Assembly (NCBI RefSeq): GCF_002077945.1
Contig: NZ_LVYD01000124.1
Coordinates: 62,001 to 126,000, forward strand
Reading direction: 5' to 3'
From: Niastella vici
GTDB taxonomy: Bacteria; Bacteroidota; Bacteroidia; Chitinophagales; Chitinophagaceae
Length of the DNA: 64,000 nt
The translations under genes and the position numbers were made by a program. Shown one piece after another: positions 24,800-35,047 of this stretch. How positions within the stretch are numbered: the first letter of the stretch is position 1; each line of letters opens with the position of its first letter. The notes below the pieces were generated by a model. It did no database searches. It had not been told where the DNA came from and saw only the letters and a list, made by a program, of their open reading frames with translations.

Positions 24800-26263
24800 T
24801 CAGTTGTACCTGTTAGCCACTTCACTGGGCGGCAATGGCACCACATAATTATTCAGGCTCATAGTTTTTGTACCGGTGAGCGCCGCATTATTAGGTATGG
24901 CCGTCATGGCATTGCGCTTGTAGTAAAAGAACATTTGTCCTTCGCCCAATACTTCTTTTCTGAACTCGCGGGTGATAAAATCTTTCAATTGTGCCGTTGA
25001 AGTGGGCGCCAGGCTAACGCAGTTCCTTCCCGTACGTACCATATTCAGGTAACTAATGCCATCGCTGAGCGTATTGCTGCATTCTGCGGCAATCAATATC
25101 ACCTCACTCAGCCGTATCAGCGGTATCATATGGGGGCCGGGTCCGTTGGTAGTTACGCCAAACTTCACATGGGTAAGAAAGGAGCCATTGGTATTGTTCT
25201 GTATCATCCATGCCTTCAACCGGTAATCATTCTGGTCGTCGTACAGCTCATTCCGCCGCGACAGGTTATCATCATTATTATTAAAACTCAACCGGTATCC
25301 TGCTTCAAGGTCAGGCGCAAAGAAAGAAGTATAAATGTTCTGCCGGTTGATGGTGTACAGCGAGAACATCACTTCTGAAATGAACAGGTGATCGAATTCG
25401 GCCAGTGAAGGCCCGCTGTTGGAAGTGCCTATTTTGAAAATGGGTTTGGAAGGGTTCAACGCCGCTGTCAATATCTCCTGCGTCTGCTTCAACGCGTTTT
25501 CTTTATCCTGCTTCCACAGGTATGCCCTGGCCAGCAATGCCTTTACCGCATAGTAGTTCAGGCGGTACTGCCGCAAATACAGGTCGTTGGCGCCACTGGC
25601 ATTGGGCGTGCTACGAACACCTTCCGTAATAATAGGATCTGCATCTTTCAATAACGCCAACGCTGCCGTGAGGTCATCGATCACTTGTTGCATGATGGCT
25701 GCAGAACCCAGCAATGGCGATACAGTTGGCCGGGAGGCCGTATTGTAAGGTATACAGGGCTTATCTTTAGTTGCATCGGAATAGGTGGGACCAAACACGC
25801 GCAGCATATCCAGATGCAGCATGGCGCGTAATGCGAGCGCCTCACCTTTCACCAGCCCGAAATAAGGAGCTGGTAAAAGATCGTTGCTTTCCCCGCACCT
25901 TTCAATGATCACATTGCAGTTAACGATGAGCTCATAGCTTTTCTTCCACATGTTGTCAAATATGAGCTTCGAATTGTCTGTTGTATAGTTAAACACGGCG
26001 AAGTCGTAAAACCGGTGGGTAGAAAGGATCAGATAATAATAGTTTGCCATTACGTCGAGACTGCTCACGGTCATTTTCTCGCCATAGATACTGGCATTGG
26101 TCAGTTCTACATACACCCCGTTCAACGCGCTCAGGTAGCCTTCCCTGGTACTGAACAACTGGTCTTCTGCCAGCCGGTCGCTCGGCTTTACATCGATCCA
26201 CTTGCGACAGCTGCCCAACCCCATGACCAGCATCAAACAGGATACAATTATTTTTATTTTCAT
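24800..26263 (-). CDS. SusD/RagB family nutrient-binding lipoprotein
   Basis: The 487-residue protein has a lipoprotein signal (M-G-L-G-S-C, Cys19, then R-K-W-I-D-V-K-P), the usual SusD start. It also has the T-R-E-G-Y-L-S-A-L-N-G-V-Y helix of the RagB N-domain and a C-terminal N-Y-x-x-P-L-P-P-S-E end. SusD proteins sit on the cell surface and cap the SusC channel. The gene directly follows its SusC partner (20 bp). The ligand cannot be predicted, and the locus encodes no glycoside hydrolase. Confidence 0.93.
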   Translation of the reverse strand: MKIKIIVSCLMLVMGLGSCRKWIDVKPSDRLAEDQLFSTREGYLSALNGVYVELTNASIYGEKMTVSSLDVMANYYYLILSTHRFYDFAVFNYTTDNSKLIFDNMWKKSYELIVNCNVIIERCGESNDLLPAPYFGLVKGEALALRAMLHLDMLRVFGPTYSDATKDKPCIPYNTASRPTVSPLLGSAAIMQQVIDDLTAALALLKDADPIITEGVRSTPNASGANDLYLRQYRLNYYAVKALLARAYLWKQDKENALKQTQEILTAALNPSKPIFKIGTSNSGPSLAEFDHLFISEVMFSLYTINRQNIYTSFFAPDLEAGYRLSFNNNDDNLSRRNELYDDQNDYRLKAWMIQNNTNGSFLTHVKFGVTTNGPGPHMIPLIRLSEVILIAAECSNTLSDGISYLNMVRTGRNCVSLAPTSTAQLKDFITREFRKEVLGEGQMFFYYKRNAMTAIPNNAALTGTKTMSLNNYVVPLPPSEVANRYN

Positions 26264-26283
26264 TTTTTTGTTTTGGTTGTTAA

Positions 26284-29200
26284 TTAAAACCGTACTCCTA
26301 CAGATAAGGAAACCGACCGGGCAAAAGGATAATCAATGCCGCGTTCGTTCCTGACGGTACTCAATCTGAAAATATCATTCATGTAGGCCCTGCAGGTCAC
26401 TGAAGATGCTCTTAGCGCCTTCACCCAACGGGCAGTGGAATTTTCATATCCAACTGAAATGGACTCACCTGAGAGAATATTATTGTCTTCTACAAAACGC
26501 GATGACATGGGGTTTGAAGTGATCTCCTTTATAGATTTAAACTTTGCGTTATCGCCGGGTTTCTGCCAGCGGTCGTGCAAGGCACGTTTATCCTGGTTCA
26601 ATCCTACATTTTGATTCGGAATATTTTCTACTTTATCATAGAGCGTTTGCATGAAGATCTGTCCGCCGATGCGGTAACGCAGCGCTACGTTGGCCGAAAA
26701 ACCTTTCCAGCTAACAGAAGAGCCGAAGATGCCTTCCACATCGGGATCGCTGTTACCCACTACCACTTCATCCTGGTAATTGTGAATGAACGTGTGCTGC
26801 CCGTCTTTGGTAAGGAACACTTCCCTGCCGGTGGCCGGGTCAATACCCAATGAACGAACCGCCCACAGATCGGAAGGACTGGCCCCGTCGTAATAACGGG
26901 TCATGTTTACTCCCTTGTTCTTTTCATTGAAAGTGGAAAGGGCATTGCCGAAATTCCTGTATTGAGAACGGAGCCGGCGTGCATTGGCATTGACCATCCA
27001 GGTGAGCATCTTGTGCCGGATAAGAGTATAGTTGGCAGAGATGGTGAAGCCTTTCTGTTCAAGCGCCCCCATATTATCGGTTACACTGGTGGCCCCTGCT
27101 GAAGAAGGCAGGGTGGCAAACACCAGCAGCGGATCGGTTGTTTTGATGAAATAATCGGCGTTTATCCGCAACCGGTTCTTCATGGTTTCCAGGTCGAGCC
27201 CCATGTTGCGGTCAATTGTCTTCTGCCATTTCAACGAAGGGTTCCCGTGGTTCTGAACGATCACACTTGGGCCGAAGGGGTTACGGTTCTCATTGTTGTA
27301 CCGGTATACCCGCGTGGAAATATAATCGCTGAAATTCTGGTTGCCCGGGTTACCAATAGAGGCGCGCAGCCGCAGGCTGTTCATCCAGTTGAAGGATGGC
27401 TTTTTGAAGAATACTTCCTTGTGCACATTCCAGGCAAGGCCCATTGACCAAATGGTGGTGAACTGCCTGTTTGAACCAAATACGGAAGCCCCGTCTGAAC
27501 GCAGCGTGGCGTCGAGCAGGTAACGTTCATCAAAAGCATAACCCGTGTTCAGGAAGTAGCTGGCACTGCGACGCTTTGACTCCAGGTAAGTGGCCTGTTT
27601 GTTATCTGAATAACCAAAGGCAAATGCGGCATTGGGAAAATCATCGCTGATAAATCCACGCACTTCATAGGAGCTGGTGATTGCCGACAACTGGTTCAGG
27701 CGCATACCCGCCACTACATTCACCATATGTTTTCGGGCCAGCAATTTTCCATAGGTAAGGGTAAGATCTCCATCATAGTTCAACTGGTGATCGTTCTGCT
27801 CATCGTAGGTGCCCTGCCGTAATGGGTCGGTGCCGGCAAACTCCCCATTGAAGGGCGACCTGAATATTTCATCACGGATAGCCAGGCGGTTGATACCGAT
27901 ACGCGCACGCGCTTTTAAATCGTTCAGCACCCGCCATTCTATTTCGAAATTATTGGTGAAGCCCTGCGATTCTGACTTGTTCACATTATTATTGTGCAGG
28001 TCATAAAGCGGGTTGTAGTAGACCTCGGTTTGTATGGGCGCGCCATAGAAGGCGGCATAAATAAATGAATTCAGTACTTTGTCGATACCACCCACCTGAT
28101 TATATTTCCTGAAATAAGGATTGGCGCGGGAGAAATCGGAGAAGGGCACGGTTTCCCGGGTAGCGTTCACAATATCTATACTTAATGAATTGGTGGCCGA
28201 CAGGCGGCCTTTGCGATAGATGAGCCGGATGTTACCATTGGTCAACTTACGGTCACTGCCTTTCATTACCCCCTGGTTATCGCCATAAGACAAAGAAACG
28301 CCGTAACGCAGGTTGCCATCGCCCCCTTCGGCAAATAAGGTATGCCGTTGTGCAGTGGCAAACCGCAGGGGTTCGTTCATCCAGTACGTATTTACACCGC
28401 GTCTTACTTCTGCCAGCAGCGCATTGTATTTTGCATCGGCATCGGCCATAACAAAATTACCGTTGGCATCTACAGACCCCAGGAACCCGGTTTGCTTTTC
28501 GAACTCCAGTTTCTCTTCCGAATTCATGAGGTTATAATCACTGAGGTCGGCAAAGCTGAACGTTGTATTGAGGTTATAGCTTAACCGCAGCCGGCCGGGG
28601 GTTGGGCGTTTTGTTTCTACCACCACTACCCCATTGGCTGCTTTTGACCCATAGATAGCGGTTGCCGCCGCATCTTTCAACAGCGTAATGCTTTCAATAC
28701 GGTCCATACTGAAATCGCTGATGACCTGCAGCGTGGTCTCAAAACCATCTAAAATGAACAATGGCTGGTTGGGGTTGGTGCCGTATTGTTCCGATAAACC
28801 GATCACACTGCTTTTGCCCCTGATCTCGATATCGGGCAAGCGGTTTGGGTCGGAACCGAAAGAATTGTTTTCGACGATCGCAAAGGAAGGGTCAAGGGTT
28901 TTCAAAGCCTGTAAGGCACTCTGGTTGCCCACCATTTTCAGCTCTTTGGCGGTAAATGTAGTGGAGGAACCGGTGAAGCTTTCTTTTTTACGCTGATAAA
29001 TACCCGTTACCACCTGGTCTTTCATGGCGGTAGCGGTTTGCACCATTTTAATGGTAAAAAAAATGCCGGCGTTTACCCGCAGTTCCATTTGCTCGTAGCC
29101 TACGGCGGAAAAAATAAGCGTTTGTCCGGTAGCGGCGCGAATGCTGAAAATGCCTTTGCTGTCAGTAGAAACACCTTTAAATGTTCCTTTAATGATCACA

Positions 29201-29754
29201 CTGGCGCCGCCAATGGGTTCGCCGGCCTCTGATGTAACTAAACCTGAAATGGTACGGGTGCTATCGGCGGGTGCAATACCGGGAGCGGGCATTTCCGGCA
29301 GCGCCCCTGCGGCGGTTGATTTGCGAAAGAGAATAATGGTTTTGCCTTCGATGCGGAAATTCAGCGGCTGATTGTTCATCACCGCCTGTAAAAATTCGGT
29401 AAGCGGCATGTTCTGGGCAGAAATAGTTACAGGCTTTGCACTGCTGAGCAGTTGCTTGTTGTAGAAAAAAACAAAACCGGTTTGTTGCTCCACCGCTGTA
29501 AATACATTTTTCAGCGCCAGGCCGTTTGCCGACAGGGTTACACCTTGTGAAAAGGAATTTGCCGATACAGTAAGCGAAGCGGCACACAGTAATACGATCA
29601 CGAATCTCATGGCTTTGAACAGTGAAGAAGCGCTGGCAGTTCGCTCCGGTTTGTATATACCGGAGCAATGCCGCATACCTACCCTGGAACACGGGTATGG
29701 TTCGGCAAACAAAAAAGGCGCCTCCCACTGAACACAAGTAGCAGTTTTGGGCAT
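26284..29754 (-). CDS. SusC/RagA TonB-dependent transporter with STN signalling domain
   Basis: The 1156-residue outer-membrane receptor has a signal peptide (core M-R-F-V-I-V-L-L-C-A-A-S-L, residues 49-61) and an STN domain (about 70-130; L-K-N-V-F-T-A-V-E-Q-Q-T-G-F). A carboxypeptidase-regulatory-like domain (about 168-245), a plug with G-S-K-A-A-N-G-V-V-V and a beta-barrel ending S-V-G-V-R-F follow. The long N-terminal lead beginning M-P-K-T-A-T-C is common in Chitinophagaceae SusC proteins, so I keep the start at 29754; 29610 is the alternative. The STN domain implies signalling to the FecR/ECF pair encoded upstream. Confidence 0.93.
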   Translation of the reverse strand: MPKTATCVQWEAPFLFAEPYPCSRVGMRHCSGIYKPERTASASSLFKAMRFVIVLLCAASLTVSANSFSQGVTLSANGLALKNVFTAVEQQTGFVFFYNKQLLSSAKPVTISAQNMPLTEFLQAVMNNQPLNFRIEGKTIILFRKSTAAGALPEMPAPGIAPADSTRTISGLVTSEAGEPIGGASVIIKGTFKGVSTDSKGIFSIRAATGQTLIFSAVGYEQMELRVNAGIFFTIKMVQTATAMKDQVVTGIYQRKKESFTGSSTTFTAKELKMVGNQSALQALKTLDPSFAIVENNSFGSDPNRLPDIEIRGKSSVIGLSEQYGTNPNQPLFILDGFETTLQVISDFSMDRIESITLLKDAAATAIYGSKAANGVVVVETKRPTPGRLRLSYNLNTTFSFADLSDYNLMNSEEKLEFEKQTGFLGSVDANGNFVMADADAKYNALLAEVRRGVNTYWMNEPLRFATAQRHTLFAEGGDGNLRYGVSLSYGDNQGVMKGSDRKLTNGNIRLIYRKGRLSATNSLSIDIVNATRETVPFSDFSRANPYFRKYNQVGGIDKVLNSFIYAAFYGAPIQTEVYYNPLYDLHNNNVNKSESQGFTNNFEIEWRVLNDLKARARIGINRLAIRDEIFRSPFNGEFAGTDPLRQGTYDEQNDHQLNYDGDLTLTYGKLLARKHMVNVVAGMRLNQLSAITSSYEVRGFISDDFPNAAFAFGYSDNKQATYLESKRRSASYFLNTGYAFDERYLLDATLRSDGASVFGSNRQFTTIWSMGLAWNVHKEVFFKKPSFNWMNSLRLRASIGNPGNQNFSDYISTRVYRYNNENRNPFGPSVIVQNHGNPSLKWQKTIDRNMGLDLETMKNRLRINADYFIKTTDPLLVFATLPSSAGATSVTDNMGALEQKGFTISANYTLIRHKMLTWMVNANARRLRSQYRNFGNALSTFNEKNKGVNMTRYYDGASPSDLWAVRSLGIDPATGREVFLTKDGQHTFIHNYQDEVVVGNSDPDVEGIFGSSVSWKGFSANVALRYRIGGQIFMQTLYDKVENIPNQNVGLNQDKRALHDRWQKPGDNAKFKSIKEITSNPMSSRFVEDNNILSGESISVGYENSTARWVKALRASSVTCRAYMNDIFRLSTVRNERGIDYPFARSVSLSVGVRF

Positions 29755-29819
29755 ACTTTTGTTGCAGTTTGGTTGGTTAATAAATGCTTACAGGTGTTTT
29801 AGATCGACCCGGCTTTTGG

Positions 29820-29843
29820 CCGTCCCGATTGCAGTCGGGACGG
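29820..29843. repeat. Hairpin between FecR and SusC genes
   Basis: CCGTCCCGA and TCGGGACGG pair perfectly around TTGCAG. The T run lies on the plus strand, where there is no gene to terminate. On the transcribed minus strand the hairpin has no U tail, so it may be an mRNA-processing or repeat element and not a terminator. Confidence 0.55.
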
Positions 29844-29890
29844 TTTTTGCGTTTGGGCCAACCGGGTATTATATGGATTTAATTTTTCTT

Positions 29891-31120
29891 TTACGGTAAC
29901 ACGATCAGTTTACGGCCTTCTACCCTGAAGTGCACATCCATCTGCTGTAGTGATTTCAGCAATCCTGATAAGCTTACATCATTGCTCATTTTTCCGCCGA
30001 ACGTAATATCAGGAATACCTTTTTCGTACACCACTTCTATATCGTACCAGCGTTCCAGTTGGCGCATCACTTCTTCGAGGCTGGCATCTTCGAAATTGAA
30101 GAAGCCGTTCTTCCAGGCGATGGCTTTGCCTACATCTGCATTTTTCTCCAACTTTATATGATAAGTATGGTTGTCGGTTTGCGCCTGCTGTCCGGGCTGC
30201 AGCACAACTGGTGAATGATAATCGATCGGTGACCCCGCCAGTACTTTCAACCTTCCTTCTACCAGGGTTGTTTTTATTGTTGCTTCATTCGTATAGGCAT
30301 TTACATTGAACTGTGTTCCCAACACTTCCAACTGACTGCCGCCCGGGCCGCCGCCGTTATGCGGGAGAATGTTTATTATAAATGGCTTTGTTTTGTCGTG
30401 CTTCACTTCAAAGTATACTTCACCTGCTATCTGAACCCGGCGTTCATTGCCCGAAAAAACAGTTGGGTAGTAAATCTCACTCTCAGCGTTTAACCACGCT
30501 TTCGTGCCATCGGGCAATATCAGTTGAAACTGCCGCCCCCTGGGTGTGGTGAGCGTATTATGCATTGGCATGGCAGCGTTTGAACCTGCGCCATTATAGG
30601 CCAGCTCACCATTTTGCAATACTACCCGGGTGCCTTTTTCAGTGGCGATTACCCCATTTCCCAAACTGTCAAGCACTACCTTCCGGCCATCGGCCAGCGT
30701 TAATATGGCGCCATCGCGTGCCGGCGGAATGTCGGCCGGCGTAGCATGCTGAACAACTGGCGGATTCTGCGTTTTATGGTTCCACCCAAAATAACCAACA
30801 CCAGCGACCAGTAATAGTATAGCCGCTACCGCGGCCCAACGCCGCCACGTATTAATTTTTAGAACCGGGGGCACCGGCTGGCTGCCGCTGATCTGTTGTT
30901 TGATCTTTGCCATAATGAGGGCCTCATTGTCTTCTTCCACCTCCTGGTGATACGCCATGATCCATTGCCGCAATTGTTCTTCATCGTTGATGGAGTTAAA
31001 CAAACGGCGGTTCCGTTCTGATTGTGTAAGCCAATGGTCAAGCTGCGCCTGCTCCGCTTCAGTCAAATTTCCCTGCAGGTGCTTCGTTAAAAGATCAATA
31101 AGGTCGTTAATGAGCATCAT
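29891..31120 (-). CDS. FecR-family anti-sigma factor
   Basis: The 409-residue protein has an N-terminal cytoplasmic anti-sigma region (residues 1-85) and one transmembrane helix (W-A-A-V-A-A-I-L-L-L-V-A-G-V, about 88-108). The FecR core follows (L-T-T-P-R-G-R-Q-F near 190, G-E-V-Y-F-E-V near 233, L-E-V-L-G-T-Q-F-N-V near 263), with a DUF4974 C-domain that contacts the SusC STN domain. It lies between the sigma gene and the SusC gene, as expected for a trans-envelope circuit. Confidence 0.93.
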   Translation of the reverse strand: MMLINDLIDLLTKHLQGNLTEAEQAQLDHWLTQSERNRRLFNSINDEEQLRQWIMAYHQEVEEDNEALIMAKIKQQISGSQPVPPVLKINTWRRWAAVAAILLLVAGVGYFGWNHKTQNPPVVQHATPADIPPARDGAILTLADGRKVVLDSLGNGVIATEKGTRVVLQNGELAYNGAGSNAAMPMHNTLTTPRGRQFQLILPDGTKAWLNAESEIYYPTVFSGNERRVQIAGEVYFEVKHDKTKPFIINILPHNGGGPGGSQLEVLGTQFNVNAYTNEATIKTTLVEGRLKVLAGSPIDYHSPVVLQPGQQAQTDNHTYHIKLEKNADVGKAIAWKNGFFNFEDASLEEVMRQLERWYDIEVVYEKGIPDITFGGKMSNDVSLSGLLKSLQQMDVHFRVEGRKLIVLP

Positions 31121-31207
31121 ATACGTACACTACAATTGAACAACCCAAACCAACCAGTTCAATGTGAAGTTTTTTTTAATTTTCTTTTTTTAGGGAAGGC
31201 CGCTGAA

Positions 31208-31816
31208 TTAGAATATGTCGCGGTATTTCAGCAGTACTAACAAAGAGGAAAGCAAAAAGTCTTTGCCCAGCGCCGATTGCAACAGGCGCACCGCGGTTAC
31301 CCGCTGGTTGATCACGGTTTGCGGTTTTATCTGTAGCAGTTCTGCAATTTCAGCAGGTTTTAATCCATCGCGGTAAGAAAGCAGAAATATGGCTTTCATG
31401 CGGGGCGGCAATTTATTTACCGCATCATAAATGCGGCTAACCAGTTGCAGCTGTACCTGCTCTTCGAAGAAATCATTATCCCCGCGTTCGTTGAGCTGGC
31501 GTAGCAGATCGTCGCGGCGACCGGCTTTCATTTGCCGGTGTTTTAGCAGATTATAGCATTTATTGCGAACGGTTACATATAAGAATGCCGCTACGGCATC
31601 GAGGGTGGGAAATGTATTGTTTTGCTGCCACAGTTGAACAAAGGTTTCTGCGGTAAGGTCGCGGGCATCTTCGGTTTCGTCAACAAACTTACGGGCAAAC
31701 CAGAATACCCGCTGGTACAACTGCCGGTACACCGTTGTAAATGCATCCTCGCTCCCGGCGCGGAATTGTTGCATCAACACAACTTCATCCTGTATTACAT
31801 TTTTTGATAATGCCAC
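31208..31816 (-). CDS. ECF RNA polymerase sigma factor
   Basis: The 202-residue sigma-70 family protein has region 2 (F-T-T-V-Y-R-Q-L-Y-Q-R-V-F-W-F-A, then A-E-T-F-V-Q-L-W) and region 4 (L-P-P-R-M-K-A-I-F-L-L-S-Y-R-D-G, K-P-A-E-I-A-E-L-L). It belongs to the Bacteroidota sigma group paired with FecR. It is first in the minus-strand locus, with 87 bp to the FecR gene, and should drive the SusC operon when the surface ligand is sensed. Confidence 0.93.
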   Translation of the reverse strand: MALSKNVIQDEVVLMQQFRAGSEDAFTTVYRQLYQRVFWFARKFVDETEDARDLTAETFVQLWQQNNTFPTLDAVAAFLYVTVRNKCYNLLKHRQMKAGRRDDLLRQLNERGDNDFFEEQVQLQLVSRIYDAVNKLPPRMKAIFLLSYRDGLKPAEIAELLQIKPQTVINQRVTAVRLLQSALGKDFLLSSLLVLLKYRDIF

Positions 31817-31918
31817 AAGTGCAGAAAAACCTGAGTATTGTTATTATGATATAATTTAAGATAAGGAGAATAATGGGCGCATGCAAGATAATCACAATTT
31901 GAGAAGAATATAATGGCA

Positions 31919-31948
31919 AATGCCCTCCCGGTGCATCGGGAGGGCATT
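31919..31948 (-). terminator. Terminator hairpin after sulfatase
   Basis: AATGCCCTCCCG and CGGGAGGGCATT pair (one mismatch allowed in the GGTGCAT centre), 26 bp after the sulfatase stop. The T tail is weak. Confidence 0.6.
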
Positions 31949-31974
31949 ATTATCAATACAACCCTGACAGGTGA

Positions 31975-33525
31975 TCAGGCTGAAACGCTATCCAACTGCG
32001 ATTCGGGAACGCTTTCCATTTCCGGCGGCGCCATTGCCCGTAACTTGTCAACCTCCAGTTTATGCAATTGTTTTTTCAGGGTCTCCCGCACTTCTTTATA
32101 GGCGGGATCGTAGGCCAGGTTCGTATATTCAGAAGGATCATTTACCAGGTCGTACAGTTCATACTGGTTGTAATAAGCGCCTGCCGCATCAAAATAATAA
32201 CTGTACTTCCATTTCTCGGTGCGAATACAACGGATGCGGTTGGCTGCATTTACTGCCGACCATTTACTGTTGGAACCGGCCTTTGTATCATCGTAAGTAA
32301 ATAAGATACTTTCCTGTACCGGCGTACCATCCTGTATAATGGGCAACAGGCTGGTACCTGCCAGTCCGGAAGGCGGGTTCTGTACATGGGCGATCTCCAT
32401 GAAGGTGGGCATAATATCAACCAGGGTTGCCAGGGCCATCGAGTTTTTGACAGTTTGATCTGAAAATAAAACCGGATTTGAAATGACCAGGGGAACCCGT
32501 ATTGCTTCTTCGTAAGCCACAAAGGTTTTCTGGCGCAGCCCGCCGTGTGCCAATCCCATTTCGCCGTGGTCTGAGGTAAAAGTTACGATGGCCGTATCGG
32601 CCAAACTTTTTCCGTTGGCATCTTTAGCATATAATTCCCTGATGAGGAACCCGACCTCTTTATCGACCCAGCTTAACAGGTAGCCATAAAAATTTATGTA
32701 GTTCAATTTTTGTTCTGTTGTTGGCAAAGGCCCTAATAAGCCATCCATTCCCAATAAGATCTGTTCCTGCGCCATTGGCTTTTTATTGAGCAGTAAATGT
32801 TCGTTCACGGTATCGGGTAAACCTATTTCCCGGCCACTCCAGGCACTGGAATGATAACCGGATGTTCCTGCAGTTTTCGGATACGCCAGTACGTCGTGGG
32901 GGTTCACCAGCGATACAATTAGGCAATAGGGTTTGTTGTCGCCTGCCGCCCGCCTTGCTTTTACCTGCTGCAGGTATTGAATGGCTTCTGATACATACCG
33001 GGCGTCGTGGTTGGCAAAGCCGCCACCAAAATTTAACGGGTTCACGTCTTCGCCGGCATCGGGCGCCACCCAGCCCATGGCGCCAAATAAAGAAATATCC
33101 GCGGCCGTTAAGGTATCATAATTGGTCACGGCGCCATTGCCCGCTACTCCTTTGCTCATATGCCATTTACCGCGGTACTGCACATCATACCCTTCATTCC
33201 AAAGTACGTTCATAATGTTTGGTAACGCAGTATTGAGGGTAGGTTCTGCAGGCGATAAGGGCCCGCCTATAGTGAGGGTTTGGGATACCAGGTGTTTGGC
33301 CGGATAAATCCCGGTAAATAAAGTGGCCCGGCTGGGTGAGCACATACAGGTATTACAGAAAGCCCGGTCGAAGCTGAAACCGTTCTTTTTGAGAAAAGTA
33401 AGCGTGGGCAGATTTTGCTGCTCCCACCCCGGGGGAAAATGTTGGGTGGCCCGCTGTTCATCGGTAATGATCAGGATGAAGTCGGGCTGTTTGCCCAATT
33501 GCGTTAATTTTTTTGAGAGGTCCAT
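31975..33525 (-). CDS. Sulfatase, Cys-type
   Basis: The 516-residue protein has the sulfatase signature C62-S-P-S-R-A-T-L-F-T-G, where Cys62 must be converted to formylglycine. The early metal-site motif is I-I-T-D-E-Q-R, an F-R-G-K-W-H-like segment appears as Y-R-G-K-W-H-M, and a second metal site is T-S-D-H-G-E-M-G. There is no signal peptide, so the enzyme is probably cytoplasmic or exported by an unusual route. Choline-sulfatase-like and phosphonate-hydrolase-like relatives cannot be excluded. It lies between two uptake loci with its own promoter region. No complete maturase is visible in the window. Confidence 0.88.
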   Translation of the reverse strand: MDLSKKLTQLGKQPDFILIITDEQRATQHFPPGWEQQNLPTLTFLKKNGFSFDRAFCNTCMCSPSRATLFTGIYPAKHLVSQTLTIGGPLSPAEPTLNTALPNIMNVLWNEGYDVQYRGKWHMSKGVAGNGAVTNYDTLTAADISLFGAMGWVAPDAGEDVNPLNFGGGFANHDARYVSEAIQYLQQVKARRAAGDNKPYCLIVSLVNPHDVLAYPKTAGTSGYHSSAWSGREIGLPDTVNEHLLLNKKPMAQEQILLGMDGLLGPLPTTEQKLNYINFYGYLLSWVDKEVGFLIRELYAKDANGKSLADTAIVTFTSDHGEMGLAHGGLRQKTFVAYEEAIRVPLVISNPVLFSDQTVKNSMALATLVDIMPTFMEIAHVQNPPSGLAGTSLLPIIQDGTPVQESILFTYDDTKAGSNSKWSAVNAANRIRCIRTEKWKYSYYFDAAGAYYNQYELYDLVNDPSEYTNLAYDPAYKEVRETLKKQLHKLEVDKLRAMAPPEMESVPESQLDSVSA

Positions 33526-33817
33526 GGTTTATATGTTTTAGTGTAGAAAATTCAGCAGGAAACAATGCTATCTCAGGCAACCAATGGACTGTATGATCTT
33601 CACCTGTGCTATTACGAAAGTTACTGATATTAATTATTGTTGATGGGTAAAGCCCACAAAAAAGGTGTTTTAACGGTGCGCCTGCCGGTTGATGTAGAAA
33701 AGACGTAGTGCACTATTCATTGAAGTTTCAGCTGGCAGTATTTATGGCAGTCATTTTGTATTGTACTAACACCTTCTTCAATTAACAAATTCGTTTTATA
33801 AAAATTTCATCTGTACT

Positions 33818-34981
33818 ATGAAAAAAAATGGGAGAATCCTCGGTGCCGGAATTTTTTTACTGGCCCTGTCAACCTTGTTCTTAAAATGTAAAAAGGGAGA
33901 ACAAAGCAGTCAGACAGTTACACCAACACCAAAAGAAGAGGCTGCTGTTACCGCATCGGCAGCTGCCATTACAACATTTGTGCACCCCGGCATATTGAAT
34001 ACCAAAGAAAGCCTTGATAAAATTGGGGCAGAAGTAAACGGCGGAGATGCCGTTCGCCTGGCAGCCTATCAAAAAGTACTGGATTATGTTAACGACAATG
34101 CCTTACCCACTAAATTCTGGGAAACGGTTACCGTAGGTTCAAACGGAGCAACTACCGAATCAAAAAGCCAGATAAGGAAAGACGCTATATTAGCCTATGC
34201 GCTGGCCTTACGCTGGGCAAAAACCGGTACCATGACCTATGCCCAACAAGCCATTGCTATCCTGAACGGCTGGTCGTACACCTTCAAAAAGTATGCAGTG
34301 CTTTCCGGCTCCAACGCACTTCAACCATCGTTGGAAGCTTCCTGGACCACCCCCAGCTTTGTGGCAGCAGCTGAAATACTGCGCTATTATAAAGCATTTG
34401 GAAAAGCATCGGGCTGGGCTGATGCAGACATTACCCAGTTCATCAATTACCTGAACCTGGTAAAGAACACCTACATCAATAATACACCTGAGTATAATAA
34501 TAACTGGAATGCCTCTGCAGGCTATGCCCGCATGACCATTGGCATTTTCATGGATAATACAACTGTTTATCAAAACGGGTATAATATCATTCAAAGCCAT
34601 TTGCCGGTCATTATAAAATCAGACGGCACCATTCCTGAATATTGCGACCGCGACGATTGTGTGCACTATCAGTATTCCCTTACAGCTTTTGCTTATGCTG
34701 CACAACTGGCGAGGATACAGGGTGATAACTCCCTGTTCACCTACAATTCGAACCTGCTGAGCAAGGGATATGATTATATGAGAAAGGCGTATAACCACAA
34801 TGCGGCCTGTGATAAATGTTCCTCATCGAGCACGGTATTTCCCGGCACCGAGGTGGCGTATAATTATTACAAAACAGCCAACCTGAAAAGCCTGAGAGAG
34901 CTGCAGGACCCATTGGGTGTAACCAGTGACAAAACGTTCCTGGGCTTTACTTCTTACACACATTTCAATAGCGGACTGTAA
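33818..34981 (+). CDS. Alginate-lyase-family lipoprotein
   Basis: The 387-residue lipoprotein (L-F-L-K-C, Cys24) has an alpha/alpha-toroid pattern. The start of the mature domain (F-V-H-P-G-I-L-N-T-K-E-S-L-D) and the catalytic-looking D-R-D-D-C-V-H-Y-Q-Y-S-L-T-A-F segment match the alginate lyase superfamily (PF05426), which includes uronic-acid lyases of several specificities. The exact polysaccharide cannot be assigned. It is divergent from the sulfatase and lies just upstream of the second sigma/SusCD locus, with its own terminator. Confidence 0.75.
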   Translation: MKKNGRILGAGIFLLALSTLFLKCKKGEQSSQTVTPTPKEEAAVTASAAAITTFVHPGILNTKESLDKIGAEVNGGDAVRLAAYQKVLDYVNDNALPTKFWETVTVGSNGATTESKSQIRKDAILAYALALRWAKTGTMTYAQQAIAILNGWSYTFKKYAVLSGSNALQPSLEASWTTPSFVAAAEILRYYKAFGKASGWADADITQFINYLNLVKNTYINNTPEYNNNWNASAGYARMTIGIFMDNTTVYQNGYNIIQSHLPVIIKSDGTIPEYCDRDDCVHYQYSLTAFAYAAQLARIQGDNSLFTYNSNLLSKGYDYMRKAYNHNAACDKCSSSSTVFPGTEVAYNYYKTANLKSLRELQDPLGVTSDKTFLGFTSYTHFNSGL

Positions 34982-35006
34982 TATATTCTTCGACTACACT
35001 CAGAGC

Positions 35007-35047
35007 AAAGATCCCAGGCCGGTTGGTGTGGGATCTTTGTTTTTATT
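35007..35047 (+). terminator. Rho-independent terminator
   Basis: AAAGATCCCA and TGGGATCTTT form a perfect 10-bp stem with a 12-base loop, followed by GTTTTTATTT. It ends the lyase-like gene and insulates the sigma gene downstream. Confidence 0.88.
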
